Below, in pieces: positions 27,160 through 37,366 of a stretch of 64,000 nucleotides of DNA (its first letter is position 1; every line of letters starts with the position of its first letter). The translations under genes and the position numbers were made by a program. The notes below the pieces were generated by a model. The model saw only the letters and a list, made by a program, of their open reading frames with translations. It did no database searches and was not told the DNA's origin. This DNA is from Bacteriovoracaceae bacterium (GTDB lineage Bacteria > Bdellovibrionota > Bacteriovoracia > Bacteriovoracales > Bacteriovoracaceae). The stretch is from NCBI GenBank assembly GCA_947441615.1, contig CANEUH010000001.1, forward strand, positions 124,001 to 188,000, read 5' to 3'.

Positions 27160-30100
27160 ATGAAAAACCCTTATGTCGGGAGTGATTTTTACAACACAAG
27201 AAAAGATAGTTTTACTCATTTGCATCTCCACTCTCAGTACTCGCTTCTAGATGGGGCCATTCGACTAGGCGACCTTTTTAAAAGAGCTAAAGAACTCGAG
27301 ATGCCTGCTATCGCATGTACGGATCATGGTAACATGTTTGGTGGTATCGATTTTTATACGCGTGCACTCTCTTCGGGAATAAAACCCATTCTTGGGTCTG
27401 AAATTTATTTTACTCCAGGGTCTCGTCATGATCGAAGAGCGCCAAAGAACTTAAAGACTCTAGATTCTCAAGATGAAGTTGAGGGAAAGCACCAAATTCA
27501 TCATCTTATTCTTCTTTGTAAAAACCTCACAGGTTACAGAAATCTTTGTAAACTTCTCTCGAAGGCATATCAGGAAGGTTTCTATTATAAACCTCGCGCA
27601 GATGTGGAACTACTCAGAGAGTTTTCTGAGGGGTTAATCGCCACGACCGCTTGTCTTAAGGGTGAAGTTGGATACAACCTTTTCACGGGACAAGACGAGC
27701 GTGCCTATCAAGCCGCGATGAAGTTTCGTGAAATCTACCAAGATGATTTTTATCTAGAAATTCAGGAAAACGGAATACCGGAGCAGGCTGATGTAAATAA
27801 AAAGATTATTTCATTTGCGAAGGAACATTCGATCCCTCTTGTTGCAACTAACGATTGTCATTATCTCACGAAAGAGGATGCTGCTGCTCAAGAAGTCTTG
27901 ATGTGTGTTCAGACTGGTAAAACCTTTGAAGATGAAAAAAGAATGAAGCTCAGTACAACTGAGTTTTATTTTAAATCTGCTCAAGAAATGAGAGAAGCTT
28001 TTCATTATGTGCCAGAGGCTTGCGACAATACTCTCAAAATTGCCGATGCCTGTAATCTTGAAATTCGCTGGCAAGATGAAAAAGGTAAGCAGATCTATCT
28101 TCTTCCAAAATTTGAAATTAAAACACAAGAAACTGAGGACGAATTTTTCGCGAGACTTTCTCGTGAGGGACTTGAGGAGCGCTTTAATGGGCCTCATTTT
28201 AAACACCTGGTTAATAAACCAAATTGGGAAACAGAATTACGACCACAATATCTAGAACGACTTGATGTTGAAGTAGGGCTCATTAAGCAAATGGGATTTA
28301 CGGGCTATTTTTTGATCGTATCTGATTTCATCGGGTGGTCAAAAGAAAATGGTATTCCTGTTGGTCCGGGTCGCGGTTCCGGTGCAGGGTCAATTGTTGC
28401 CTATGCATTAAAGATCACGAACGTTGATCCAATTCCATATAATCTTCTCTTTGAGCGGTTTATCAATCCTGAAAGGATTTCAATGCCAGATTTTGACATT
28501 GATTTTTGCCAGGATAGAAGACAAGAAGTTATCGAGTACGTTACAAAAAAATATGGTGAGGAGAGGGTTGGGCAAATTATCACTTTCGGAACTCTATCGG
28601 CCAAAGCTGTGCTTCGAGACGTTTCACGTGTCTTTGCACTCCCTTACTCTGAAGCAGATGCACTCGCTAAACTTGTTCCTGAAGAATTAGGAATTGAGCT
28701 TCAAGATGCCATTGATAAAGAACCGAAGTTAAAAGAACTTGAAGACAATGATCCAAAGATCAGAAGAATTCTTCAGATTTCAAAAAGGCTAGAGGGTCTA
28801 AACCGTCACGCGGGAATTCATGCTGCTGGGGTAATTATTACTAACGAGCCACTTGTTACTTACTGCCCTTTATTTAGGGGGGCCAAGGGAGAACAGGTTG
28901 TTCAATTTGATAAAGACTTTTCCGAGAAAATTGGGCTCGTTAAGTTTGACTTCTTGGGACTTAAAACTCTCACAGTTATTTCAAATGCTTCAAAATTTAT
29001 TCAAAGAGATTTAAAACCAGATTTTGATATTGAAGACATCGATATTCATGATCAATCAGTCTACGAGATGATCTCGGATGGCCAGACTGTCGGTGTCTTT
29101 CAGCTTGAATCAAGCGGGATGCAGGACTTGTGTAAAAGAATTAAGCCAGGTTCAATTGATGACATTACCGCTATCAATGCGCTCTATCGTCCGGGTCCGA
29201 TGGGCTCAGGAATGCATTTAGAATTTGCCGAAATTAAAAACAAAATTAACGGAAAAATTGAGCAGTACTCATTTGAAGAACTTAAACCTGTTTTAAGAGA
29301 TACATACGGAATTATTGTTTACCAAGAACAGGTGATGAATATCGCCCGCGTGGTGGCAGGTTATTCCCTTGGGCAAGCGGACATGCTCAGAAGAGCGATG
29401 GGTAAGAAGAAGGCCGAAGAGATGGCCATGCATAAGGAAATTTTTCGTAAGGGTGCCATTGAGCGCGGCTTTGATGAAGAAAAAGCCATTGCTTTATTTG
29501 ATCTTATGGAAAAGTTTGCTGAGTACGGGTTTAATAAATCTCATGCGGTTGCTTATTCTGTCGTTGCTTATCAAACAGCCTTTTTAAAACGCTATTATCC
29601 ATCTCAATTCTTTGCAGCCTTACTAGGCACTGAGATTAACAACAAAGATAAGATCACTGCTTATATTCAAGAGGCGAAAGAATTTGATATCGATATCCTT
29701 CCACCAGATGTGAATGAATCACTTTGGCTCTTTAACGTGATTGGAAATACCATCAGATTTGGATTGGGGGCCGTAAAAGGTGTGGGAGAAGGAGCAGTTG
29801 AAGAGATTGTTAAAGAGCGAACTGAGAACGGACCATTTAAGGGATTTGTTGATTTCTGCGAACGAGTGAACTTGAAGTCAGTTAATAAGCGTGTTCTAGA
29901 GGCCCTGATAAAAGTAGGGGCTTTCGATGCTTGTGAAAAATATAATCGAAAAACTCTTCTAGATAATATGGAATTCATTGTGACTTTTGCTGAAAAAAAG
30001 CAGGAAGAGAAGCTCATGGGCCAGACGTCACTTTTCGATATGGGTGACAGTTCTCCATCCACCGAAGATCAGCTCAATATTGCCGAGTCTGCAGAATTTG

Positions 30101-30816
30101 ATGAGAAACAAAAACTATCAATGGAAGCTGAACTTCTTGGAATTTATGTCTCAGGTCACCCTCTGACTCGATTTAAGGATATCATGGGCAAGCTCACTTC
30201 TATGAATCTTGCCCAGATTCAAGAGCTTCCCACGGTGGCACGTCCTGAAGGTTATAATCCACGCATGGGTGACGAGCATGACCCTTCCAAAAGAAGTGTC
30301 GTTATTGCTGGGATGATTTCTGAGTCAAAAGTGATTTTGACTAAGAAAGGTGACAAGATGGCGTTTGTTACCCTCGAGGATCTGAACGGTAAAATTGAAT
30401 GCTTATTTTTCCCTAAAGTCTTTGCCGAGTTCCAGCAGTTTCTAACGATGGATGAACCACTCATTCTCAATGGTTATGTGAATTTAAGTGAAGACGTAAA
30501 AAAGTTTTTTCCAACTAAGATAAGTCTATTAAAAGATGAGTCTGAAGACCGGGTTACTTCAGTGAGGGTCAATGTTCCGCTTGAGCACCTTCACTCTTAT
30601 TCCCTTCAGCAAATGAAGCAAATTCTTCTTAGCTATAGAGGCTCTGTGCCCATCCATTTTATATTTGAAACTCCTGAGGGGAGGGCGCGTATGCTACTGG
30701 ATGATAATTTTCTTGTAAGTCCTTCGCCTCAGATGGCCGCTAAGATTAATGAATTACTAAATTCTAATTCAGTTTCTTTTATTGTTGATGGAAAGATTGA
30801 GGAAGTTAGGCAGTGA
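27160..30816 (+). CDS. dnaE: DNA polymerase III alpha subunit
   Basis: The replicative polymerase catalytic subunit, 1,218 residues (E. coli 1,160). The N-terminal PHP domain begins with FTHLHLHSQYSLLDG (HLHLHS at about 21-26). The polymerase palm has GRGSGAGS and the catalytic PDFDIDF (about 443-449) with two of the three Asp residues. Fingers, helix-hairpin-helix and the C-terminal OB fold follow. Its stop overlaps the GTG start of the next gene by four bases. Confidence 0.96.
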   Translation: MKNPYVGSDFYNTRKDSFTHLHLHSQYSLLDGAIRLGDLFKRAKELEMPAIACTDHGNMFGGIDFYTRALSSGIKPILGSEIYFTPGSRHDRRAPKNLKTLDSQDEVEGKHQIHHLILLCKNLTGYRNLCKLLSKAYQEGFYYKPRADVELLREFSEGLIATTACLKGEVGYNLFTGQDERAYQAAMKFREIYQDDFYLEIQENGIPEQADVNKKIISFAKEHSIPLVATNDCHYLTKEDAAAQEVLMCVQTGKTFEDEKRMKLSTTEFYFKSAQEMREAFHYVPEACDNTLKIADACNLEIRWQDEKGKQIYLLPKFEIKTQETEDEFFARLSREGLEERFNGPHFKHLVNKPNWETELRPQYLERLDVEVGLIKQMGFTGYFLIVSDFIGWSKENGIPVGPGRGSGAGSIVAYALKITNVDPIPYNLLFERFINPERISMPDFDIDFCQDRRQEVIEYVTKKYGEERVGQIITFGTLSAKAVLRDVSRVFALPYSEADALAKLVPEELGIELQDAIDKEPKLKELEDNDPKIRRILQISKRLEGLNRHAGIHAAGVIITNEPLVTYCPLFRGAKGEQVVQFDKDFSEKIGLVKFDFLGLKTLTVISNASKFIQRDLKPDFDIEDIDIHDQSVYEMISDGQTVGVFQLESSGMQDLCKRIKPGSIDDITAINALYRPGPMGSGMHLEFAEIKNKINGKIEQYSFEELKPVLRDTYGIIVYQEQVMNIARVVAGYSLGQADMLRRAMGKKKAEEMAMHKEIFRKGAIERGFDEEKAIALFDLMEKFAEYGFNKSHAVAYSVVAYQTAFLKRYYPSQFFAALLGTEINNKDKITAYIQEAKEFDIDILPPDVNESLWLFNVIGNTIRFGLGAVKGVGEGAVEEIVKERTENGPFKGFVDFCERVNLKSVNKRVLEALIKVGAFDACEKYNRKTLLDNMEFIVTFAEKKQEEKLMGQTSLFDMGDSSPSTEDQLNIAESAEFDEKQKLSMEAELLGIYVSGHPLTRFKDIMGKLTSMNLAQIQELPTVARPEGYNPRMGDEHDPSKRSVVIAGMISESKVILTKKGDKMAFVTLEDLNGKIECLFFPKVFAEFQQFLTMDEPLILNGYVNLSEDVKKFFPTKISLLKDESEDRVTSVRVNVPLEHLHSYSLQQMKQILLSYRGSVPIHFIFETPEGRARMLLDDNFLVSPSPQMAAKINELLNSNSVSFIVDGKIEEVRQ

Positions 30817-32114
30817 GAAGGTTTTTACTTTTGATTCTTTTTATTGCGCCCAACCTTTGGGCGCAAATAACTTCAGAAAAAACAATTGAAAAAATTATAT
30901 CGGTAGAGAAGGAAGAAGAAGCGAAGCCAATCCTTCTTCATAGCGCTATTGAATTAATGCTTCATGAGTACGCCGAAGAGATTGGGATTGACTCCAAAGA
31001 CTTTGATCAAAAAATTCAAGCAAAGTTTAAAATATATTTTGATTCCTTCAGGCAGAGAAAAATGACCGAAAAATTCGGTAAAGATTTTTCTACAGAACTG
31101 AGCGATGAGCAAAAAAATATTTTCAACCAAGGAATAGAACAACAAAAGGAAAGTGAGTTCCGAAAATTTGCACGACTTGACTCTCTTCTTGATTCTTACG
31201 CATTTAAATCCATCATAAAAGATGTGGATTCTAAATGGTCAGCAAGAATTGTCCTCAATCTCAATAGGACTCGAATTCAAAAGTTAAAAGACAGGATTTA
31301 CTCAACAGAGAGTAAACTATTCAATAAAGTTTTCGTTCTTTCAGAAATTAATCTTATTCACATGAATTGGAAGGATTTATCCCTTGAGGATGTGGGACAT
31401 TTTTCGACACCACTCGTTCAATCATGGGTGAAATGGCTTGAAAATAATCCCCCGCAAAATGTAGATCAAGTTGCCGAATGTATTAACGGCTGCATAAATG
31501 ATTTTTATAATTGGGTTGAAATCCCTCAAGACGAGGGCATGAAGATTAATGAGGAACTTTTAAATAATTTATGGATGAGATTTTCCTTTAATCTTAGAAA
31601 AGTCTCTTTTCGTCCAAATATAAATGAATGGGAATTAGAGTGGGATGGAAGTGCAATTGTTCTCGATGCCAATACCAAATTAATCATAGGGGCATTCACC
31701 ATTCCATTAGAGAGAAAAATTTGGAGAGGACTAGATCAAAAAGAACTCAATTCTCAATTAGCTAGTTCCATGTATCGCTCTGGTCTTGATCCACTCAATA
31801 AAGGTTTGCGTAGGATACAAGAATCTTCGCGAGTTAACCGATTAAAAAGATTGGTTGTTCAAGGACATCAAAGACTTGGAGATGTTATTCAGTTGATGGA
31901 ATTACTCAAGAAGGCGGGGCTAGGGATTCATTTGGAACTCCAGCTAGATTATTTCGGGATCGGAGAGGCCCAGTTACTTTGTTTCTATCAAGGTGAGGAA
32001 AAATCATTTACTGATGTATTGTCACAGGTAAAAGAGTTAAAATCATTTCAAAGGTATAAACTTTTGAATGATTCGACGGGAGTCCATCATCTCATAAAGT
32101 TTGTAGCTGAATAA
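30813..32114 (+). CDS. Secreted protein of unknown function
   Basis: A GTG start overlapping the dnaE stop (GTGA) gives 433 residues with a clear signal peptide (MRRFLLLILFIAPNLWAQ). The mature part is mostly alpha-helical and charged. It has a Cys pair in ECINGCINDF (about residue 220), perhaps a disulfide, and a C-terminal half with beta character. I recognise no family. The lipoprotein and REC/HD-GYP genes follow closely on the same strand, so the three may form a unit. Confidence 0.65.
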   Translation: MRRFLLLILFIAPNLWAQITSEKTIEKIISVEKEEEAKPILLHSAIELMLHEYAEEIGIDSKDFDQKIQAKFKIYFDSFRQRKMTEKFGKDFSTELSDEQKNIFNQGIEQQKESEFRKFARLDSLLDSYAFKSIIKDVDSKWSARIVLNLNRTRIQKLKDRIYSTESKLFNKVFVLSEINLIHMNWKDLSLEDVGHFSTPLVQSWVKWLENNPPQNVDQVAECINGCINDFYNWVEIPQDEGMKINEELLNNLWMRFSFNLRKVSFRPNINEWELEWDGSAIVLDANTKLIIGAFTIPLERKIWRGLDQKELNSQLASSMYRSGLDPLNKGLRRIQESSRVNRLKRLVVQGHQRLGDVIQLMELLKKAGLGIHLELQLDYFGIGEAQLLCFYQGEEKSFTDVLSQVKELKSFQRYKLLNDSTGVHHLIKFVAE

Positions 32115-32134
32115 TTACAACTCTGGGATGAGAA

Positions 32135-33064
32135 ATGCTCTTATTACGATTTGGGTTTTTACCTATCTTTATTTTTTCATTTATTTTTTCTTCATGTGCT
32201 CCAATTTCCAGAAGAAGACAGATTGCTCCCCAGCGAAGTGGTGGGGCAGTTTCTGAATTCAGTGCCATCAGAAAGAAGATAGCTCTACTCACTTTTTATA
32301 ACGAATCTCCCATGGGTGGAGAAGATCTTGCTATCACAGCAACGGAAGAATTTAGAAGAGAGGTTTCGAAGTCGAGAGAATTCGTCTTTGATCCGGAAGC
32401 AGAAAGTATTTTTGGGACATCGAAAGAAATTTATGCCGGAGGAGGAATTAAACTTGCTCAGCTCGCACGAAAGGCAAAAATGTCTGGAGTCAATATTGTT
32501 GTCTTTGGGCGTGTTAAAGAAGCAAGAGTCAGGCAGAAGAGTGATGAGATCGGTTTTGTCAGAAAAGTTAAGTCTCTCGCTGAAACAATCGTCGAAATTA
32601 AAGTCTATGATGTATTAACAAATAAAGAACTATTCTCTGAAACTGTAGACGGCAATATTTCTGATGATAACTTAAAGTTTTACAACACTGAATCAGAAGA
32701 GAATTTCTCCTATCGCCAAGAACTTCTTCGTTATTCAGTCAAGGTTGCCGTTAGGAAGTTTGCTCCTCGAATCGTTAAAGTCGGCTCTCGCCTTGAGTGG
32801 ATGGGAAGAGTTGCTAAAATTATAGGAACGAGGATTTACATTAATGCGGGTAGGAATTCGGGAATCAATTTAGGAGATATCTTGAAGGTCATTACTGAGG
32901 GTCAAGAAATTTATGATCCGGAGTCTGGTGCTTTGATTGGAATGTCTCAAGGTGAAGTGAAGGGAACGTTAGAGATTGTCGATTACTTCGGGCAAGATGG
33001 CGCCATCTGCACCTTACACTCAGGAGGATCAGTGACTGAGGGTGATTTTGTTCAGCTCTATTAA
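32135..33064 (+). CDS. Lipoprotein with FlgT/CsgG-like features
   Basis: The signal peptide ends in the lipobox FSSC (Cys21), giving a 309-residue outer-membrane lipoprotein candidate. The central part (about 50-200) has the pattern IALLTFYNES, then GVNIVVFGRVKEARV and VEIKVYDVLTNKELF, which resembles the nucleotide-free CsgG/TolB-N-like domain. The C-terminal part with INAGRNSGINLGDIL resembles FlgT C-terminal beta domains. An outer-membrane assembly or secretion role is likely, but the partner apparatus is not in this window. The stop overlaps the next ATG. Confidence 0.65.
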   Translation: MLLLRFGFLPIFIFSFIFSSCAPISRRRQIAPQRSGGAVSEFSAIRKKIALLTFYNESPMGGEDLAITATEEFRREVSKSREFVFDPEAESIFGTSKEIYAGGGIKLAQLARKAKMSGVNIVVFGRVKEARVRQKSDEIGFVRKVKSLAETIVEIKVYDVLTNKELFSETVDGNISDDNLKFYNTESEENFSYRQELLRYSVKVAVRKFAPRIVKVGSRLEWMGRVAKIIGTRIYINAGRNSGINLGDILKVITEGQEIYDPESGALIGMSQGEVKGTLEIVDYFGQDGAICTLHSGGSVTEGDFVQLY

Positions 33065-34452
33065 TGAATACACCTAATAGGAAGTTACCTTTTCTTGTTG
33101 TGTCTTCTTCTCCCTACATGAGGGGGATTTTAAAATTTGTCCTTGAGACACTTCTTCATACTGATGTATCTGAATTAGAATCAGAGGAGAAGGCCCTCCT
33201 ATTTTTAAAGAATTTAGAACCTGTTCCAAGCATGATTGTGTATGACTATACCCCAGATGCCTATCTCATTGAGGATTTCATCACCTATTTAAAAGAACAT
33301 TCGAAAAAAGTTAGAATTGTTATTTTAGTTGATGAAGTAAGAGCAGAGGGAAGGGAGCTCCTTAAGGATCACCATCACATGCTGTTAATGGATAAGTCTA
33401 ATTTACCAGGGGCCTTGGTTGAAGAAGCTAAAAAAATATTCAATGATTCACCTTTCATAAACGAAGATCCATACAGTCGAATTCATATAGACTTTCTTTC
33501 TATCTTGGACGGAATAAATAAAAATCTTTTTTTAAAGTTAGGCCAAGATAATTATGTAAAGCTCTTCCATGAAGATGATACAACGGATGTTTTAGATATC
33601 CAAAAATATAAATCGAAAGGATTTAATTATTTATATCTCAAAAGAGAAACAGCTGATTGGGTGATTTCTCAAATCCAGAATCAGATAGATATTTTTTTGA
33701 AATCAAATAACTTTAGGTTCGTCTTAAGAGGAGCAAGTGATTCTCCAGAAAAAAGGTTTGAGCAAAAAATCTTAAGGTTTGACGATGAAGTTCATATTGA
33801 TAAAGAATTTAAGGATTCAGTTGAAAAAGCAATTGATCGTATTCGTTCTATAGTTGAAAAAGAACCACGTGTTGATCAGTTAATGAAAATTCTTCGAGAA
33901 AAAAAAGATGACCTTTCTTTTTTTAATCAAAAGATGAGACTAACCTGTTTAATATCATGTGTCCTAGCTAAAGAGTTAGAATGGATCTCTAAAATAACCA
34001 TGGATAAACTTGTTTATGCTTCTGTTTTAAGTGATATGACCCTTGCCATGAGGCCAGAGCTTTTAAAAATTAAAACGCTTGAAGAATTTGAAAGGGCCAA
34101 GTTAAATCTTACAGAAGAAGATCAAAACATCTTTATTTCTCACCCAAAAGATGCCGCAAATTTGATTAAAAGATATTTTACAACGGCACCTCCCGACACA
34201 GATGCTCTTGCGTTCCAACAGCATGAATCTCCCGACGGAAGTGGATTTCCACTTGGTTTAAGAGCGGATAAAATTTCACCATTATCGGCGCTTTTTATTG
34301 TCGCAACTGATTTTTCTTATTATTTTATTTTAGATGAAGAACCTACAATCGATGAATTTATTCTACGTTCAAGCAGTCGTTATGATTTTGTCAATTTCAG
34401 GAAGGTAGTGAAGAGTCTTGAGAAAATAAAAAAAATAAAATCGAATATTTAA
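33064..34452 (+). CDS. Receiver-like plus degenerate HD-GYP protein
   Basis: The 462-residue protein has an N-terminal receiver-like fold (Asp61 in IVYDYTPDAY, Lys111). A middle domain follows (about 140-210), similar to those preceding HD-GYP domains in related bacteria, and then a C-terminal HD-GYP-like region. In the last, the HD pair is SD (323-324), HHE is QHE (386-388), GYP is GFP (394-396), and HP (360-361) and the late Asp416 are kept. Several metal ligands are thus lost, so c-di-GMP hydrolysis is doubtful and binding is more likely. Its start overlaps the lipoprotein stop. Confidence 0.75.
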   Translation: MNTPNRKLPFLVVSSSPYMRGILKFVLETLLHTDVSELESEEKALLFLKNLEPVPSMIVYDYTPDAYLIEDFITYLKEHSKKVRIVILVDEVRAEGRELLKDHHHMLLMDKSNLPGALVEEAKKIFNDSPFINEDPYSRIHIDFLSILDGINKNLFLKLGQDNYVKLFHEDDTTDVLDIQKYKSKGFNYLYLKRETADWVISQIQNQIDIFLKSNNFRFVLRGASDSPEKRFEQKILRFDDEVHIDKEFKDSVEKAIDRIRSIVEKEPRVDQLMKILREKKDDLSFFNQKMRLTCLISCVLAKELEWISKITMDKLVYASVLSDMTLAMRPELLKIKTLEEFERAKLNLTEEDQNIFISHPKDAANLIKRYFTTAPPDTDALAFQQHESPDGSGFPLGLRADKISPLSALFIVATDFSYYFILDEEPTIDEFILRSSSRYDFVNFRKVVKSLEKIKKIKSNI

Positions 34453-34455
34453 TCA

Positions 34456-34493
34456 TTTGAGTGATCAGGCTTTAAACTGACTGATCACTCAAA
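34456..34493. terminator. Perfect 13-bp stem-loop between convergent genes
   Basis: TTTGAGTGATCAG (34456-34468) and CTGATCACTCAAA (34481-34493) are perfect inverted copies around a 12-base loop. There is no strong U-tract on either side, so it may act as a Rho-assisted or RNA-stabilising hairpin. Confidence 0.55.
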
Positions 34494-34502
34494 GTTAGAT
34501 GA

Positions 34503-34775
34503 TCACTTTTTCTTTTCAGCTCTTTGTTGCTTCTTTGCTTCTCTCCATTCCTTACGCTCAGCTTTCATTTTTTCTCTACAAGCTTTAAGGCCAGCATCAT
34601 TCGTTGCAGAACTTACACATGCTTTAGTCTCATTAATAAAAGAGATTCTTTTTTCAATTCCTTCAAGTGCCTTTGCTTTTTTTTCCTCAAATGTTTTACC
34701 TTCTTTTTCGTCATGATGATCGGCCAAAGAATTTAAAGAGAGTAAACAAAGTGATAGAACGATGATTTTTTTCAT
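34503..34775 (-). CDS. Small secreted Lys/Glu-rich protein
   Basis: The ATG at 34775, 7 bases after GGAG, gives 90 residues with a signal peptide (ending LNSLADHH). The mature part is a highly charged helix rich in Lys and Glu with two Cys, and it ends in a Gln/Arg/Lys run. The pattern resembles small periplasmic chaperone-like or cell-envelope helix proteins. No specific family is claimed. It lies 46 bp downstream of queC's stop-side neighbour on the same strand. Confidence 0.6.
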   Translation of the reverse strand: MKKIIVLSLCLLSLNSLADHHDEKEGKTFEEKKAKALEGIEKRISFINETKACVSSATNDAGLKACREKMKAERKEWREAKKQQRAEKKK

Positions 34776-34820
34776 AACACACTCCTTGTGTAAAATTATA
34801 ATTGTTAGTTTATATCGCAC

Positions 34821-35489
34821 CTATTTATAGTCAATAGGGTCAATTATCCCAGCTTCTTTGAAGCCTCTCATCCGAAGAGAACATGAATCACAGGTTCCGC
34901 AGGCCATGTCACTATTTTTATAACAAGACCAACTGAGATGAAATGGTACTTTTAATTCTAATCCTTTTTGAACAATTTCTTTCTTCTTAAGGTTGATTAC
35001 GGGGGTAAGAATTTCGATGTTCGAGGCCTTGGTTCCTTCTTTGATCAATTGATTGAAGGCCTTGTAATAACTTGGTCTGCAGTCCGGGTAACCTGGGGAG
35101 TCTTCAAAGTTTGCACCAATATAGAGTTTTGTTGCTCCAACAACTTCTGCCCAAGATACGGCCAAAGAGAGGATAATAGAGTTTCTAAATGGAACGTATG
35201 AGTCTGGAATCTCTTTTGAGTCGCCCTGGTAGGATTTTACTTCAATTTTATCATCCGTCAGAGAGCTTCCTCCTATTTGTCTCAAGAAAGTCATATCAAT
35301 TATTTTGCAGTCTTCAGGGCGGACATTGTAGTGGGCAGCAATCTTTTCAAAAGATTGTTTTTCTCTATCAGAAGTTTTTTGACCATAATTCATATGAAGA
35401 AAAGAAACCTGCTGCTTATTGCTAAATGCCTCTCCAGCACAGACGAGAGAATCCATTCCACCACTTAAAAGGACAATCGCTTTTTCCAT
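34821..35489 (-). CDS. queC: 7-cyano-7-deazaguanine synthase
   Basis: QueC makes preQ0 from 7-carboxy-7-deazaguanine with ATP and ammonia, in queuosine synthesis. The ATG at 35489 gives 222 residues. The PP-loop is SGGMDS (9-14), and the C-terminal zinc site is a Cys cluster in SCYKNSDMACGTCDSC. The start overlaps the phosphomutase stop by one base (TAATG). queG, the last step of the same pathway, is encoded at 54.9 kb. Confidence 0.94.
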   Translation of the reverse strand: MEKAIVLLSGGMDSLVCAGEAFSNKQQVSFLHMNYGQKTSDREKQSFEKIAAHYNVRPEDCKIIDMTFLRQIGGSSLTDDKIEVKSYQGDSKEIPDSYVPFRNSIILSLAVSWAEVVGATKLYIGANFEDSPGYPDCRPSYYKAFNQLIKEGTKASNIEILTPVINLKKKEIVQKGLELKVPFHLSWSCYKNSDMACGTCDSCSLRMRGFKEAGIIDPIDYK

Positions 35490-37252
35490 TACGCTTTCTC
35501 GCAAAGTTCTTTGATTTTTGTTTCAATAATATTGACTTTTATCGTTGCGTTGTTTTTCTTTTCTTCCAGTGAGCCGTTGGTTTCTCTAACCATTGTATAG
35601 AACTTTATTTTTGGTTCAGTACCAGAGGGTCTCAAGAATAATTTATTTCCAGAAGCAAAGGTGAAACTCAGGACATTACTTTTGGGTAATGTTATCTCTT
35701 TCGTTCTTTGCGTTTTGAAATTTGTTGCAAGAGAAGCTTCATAGTCCTCTTTCTCAACAATTTCTTCTCCAGCAAAATGTGTTTCAGGGTAATTTCTAAA
35801 AAGTTCCATGATTCTTTGAATCTTTTGGGCCCCTTGAATCCCTTCATAATCTTGAGAGACGAGTGACTCAAAATAAAAACCAAATTTATTGTAAATCTCA
35901 TCTAAAGCATCAATTAGTGTCATGCCTTTTAGTTTAAAATAGAGAGCAACTTCTGACATAAGCGCCATTGAGCTTACCCCATCTTTATCTCTAGATTCAT
36001 TATGAGGCATATAACCAAAAGACTCTTCGCTAGCAAAAACAAATTGGTAAGGTGATTTTGTTTCTTCAAGCTCTCTTATAAGACCCGCCATCCATTTAAA
36101 TCCAGTTAAAGTATCAAGAACAGTACCACCAAAACTTTCAACAATAGCATTTTGAATAGGAGAGGTGACAATTGATTTAATAACAAGAGGATTTTTAGGA
36201 AGCGTTTTATTTTCAGACTTCATTTGAAAAATATAATAAATCATGAGAGCACCAATTTGGTTTCCGTTCAGAAACTTGGCCACTCCTTTATGATTGAGAG
36301 CGACTCCTAGCCTGTCTCCATCGGGATCCGTTCCAAACACAATATCGAGATTGTTTTTAATCATGTAGTCCACGGCCATTGCTAACGCCTTAGGATCTTC
36401 TGGGTTCGGAGACTTTACTGTCGGAAAATTCCCATCCGGTTTTGCCTGCTCTGGTATAGAATAGAAATTTGTTAACCCCAGTCTCTTAGCAGTCATTTCA
36501 CAAGGAATTTCGGCCGAACCGTGAAGGGCTGTATAGACGATGCCTAATTTTTTTCCGTGCTCTCGGCATAAATGAATATCTTGAATGACTTTTTGTTCGA
36601 TGATTTCGTAAAATGCGTTATCGACTTTTTCATCTGTCCAACAAACTAAACCTTTCTGAATCGCCTCATTAAATTCCATGTGTTTAATTTCATTCCAGTT
36701 CGTGAGCTGATTGTATTCAGAAATGATTTCTTGATCGACCGGTGGAACGACTTGAGCTCCATCATTCCAAAATGCCTTAAACCCATTATAAATAGGGGGA
36801 TTATGTGAAGCAGTGATCATGACTCCACATTTTGCTTTAAAGTATCTCACAGCGAAGGAAAGCATTGGTGTAGGAGTGAGGGAATTAAATACGTAGGCCT
36901 TCATTCCATTGGCCGCAAAGACTCCGGCAACTTCAAGAGCAAAGGCTTTTGAATTATTTCTTGAGTCGTATGAAACAACAGCACTTCCAGTTCCGAAATG
37001 CTTAATCACATTATTAGCAAGAGCTTGAGTCGCTCGACGAACATTATATTTGTTCATTCTATTTTTGCCCATGCCCATGGGCGCTCGAAGTCCACCTGTT
37101 CCAAACTCTAAGTCACGGTAGAATCTCTCATTAATCTCAGCTTCATTTTTTGCTGTATCTGAAAGAAGATCCAAAATCTCTTTTCTATCCGTTTCAAGAA
37201 AGTATGAATTCTGTCCCCATTCCTTAGCGTTTTGAATTATTTTTTGATCCAT
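35489..37252 (-). CDS. Phosphoglucomutase / phosphomannomutase family enzyme
   Basis: This 587-residue alpha-D-phosphohexomutase of the PgcA/Pgm2 type has the phosphoserine loop TASHNPP (Ser149), the Mg2+ loop DPDGDR, the sugar-binding GxEESFGY segment and the phosphate-binding RPSGTEPKIKFY near the C-terminus. It interconverts hexose 1- and 6-phosphates; whether glucose or mannose is preferred cannot be read from the sequence. It is transcribed with queC immediately downstream. Confidence 0.9.
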   Translation of the reverse strand: MDQKIIQNAKEWGQNSYFLETDRKEILDLLSDTAKNEAEINERFYRDLEFGTGGLRAPMGMGKNRMNKYNVRRATQALANNVIKHFGTGSAVVSYDSRNNSKAFALEVAGVFAANGMKAYVFNSLTPTPMLSFAVRYFKAKCGVMITASHNPPIYNGFKAFWNDGAQVVPPVDQEIISEYNQLTNWNEIKHMEFNEAIQKGLVCWTDEKVDNAFYEIIEQKVIQDIHLCREHGKKLGIVYTALHGSAEIPCEMTAKRLGLTNFYSIPEQAKPDGNFPTVKSPNPEDPKALAMAVDYMIKNNLDIVFGTDPDGDRLGVALNHKGVAKFLNGNQIGALMIYYIFQMKSENKTLPKNPLVIKSIVTSPIQNAIVESFGGTVLDTLTGFKWMAGLIRELEETKSPYQFVFASEESFGYMPHNESRDKDGVSSMALMSEVALYFKLKGMTLIDALDEIYNKFGFYFESLVSQDYEGIQGAQKIQRIMELFRNYPETHFAGEEIVEKEDYEASLATNFKTQRTKEITLPKSNVLSFTFASGNKLFLRPSGTEPKIKFYTMVRETNGSLEEKKNNATIKVNIIETKIKELCEKA

Positions 37253-37366
37253 AAAATGTCCTTAAATTTGTATTTCCTCCAAGGTACGAACCAAGGGGAT
37301 AAATGTCAAAAATAATGCACCGCCCTCTAGCGTTCTTACTTGATACACTGACTTTCAGGAACTAGA

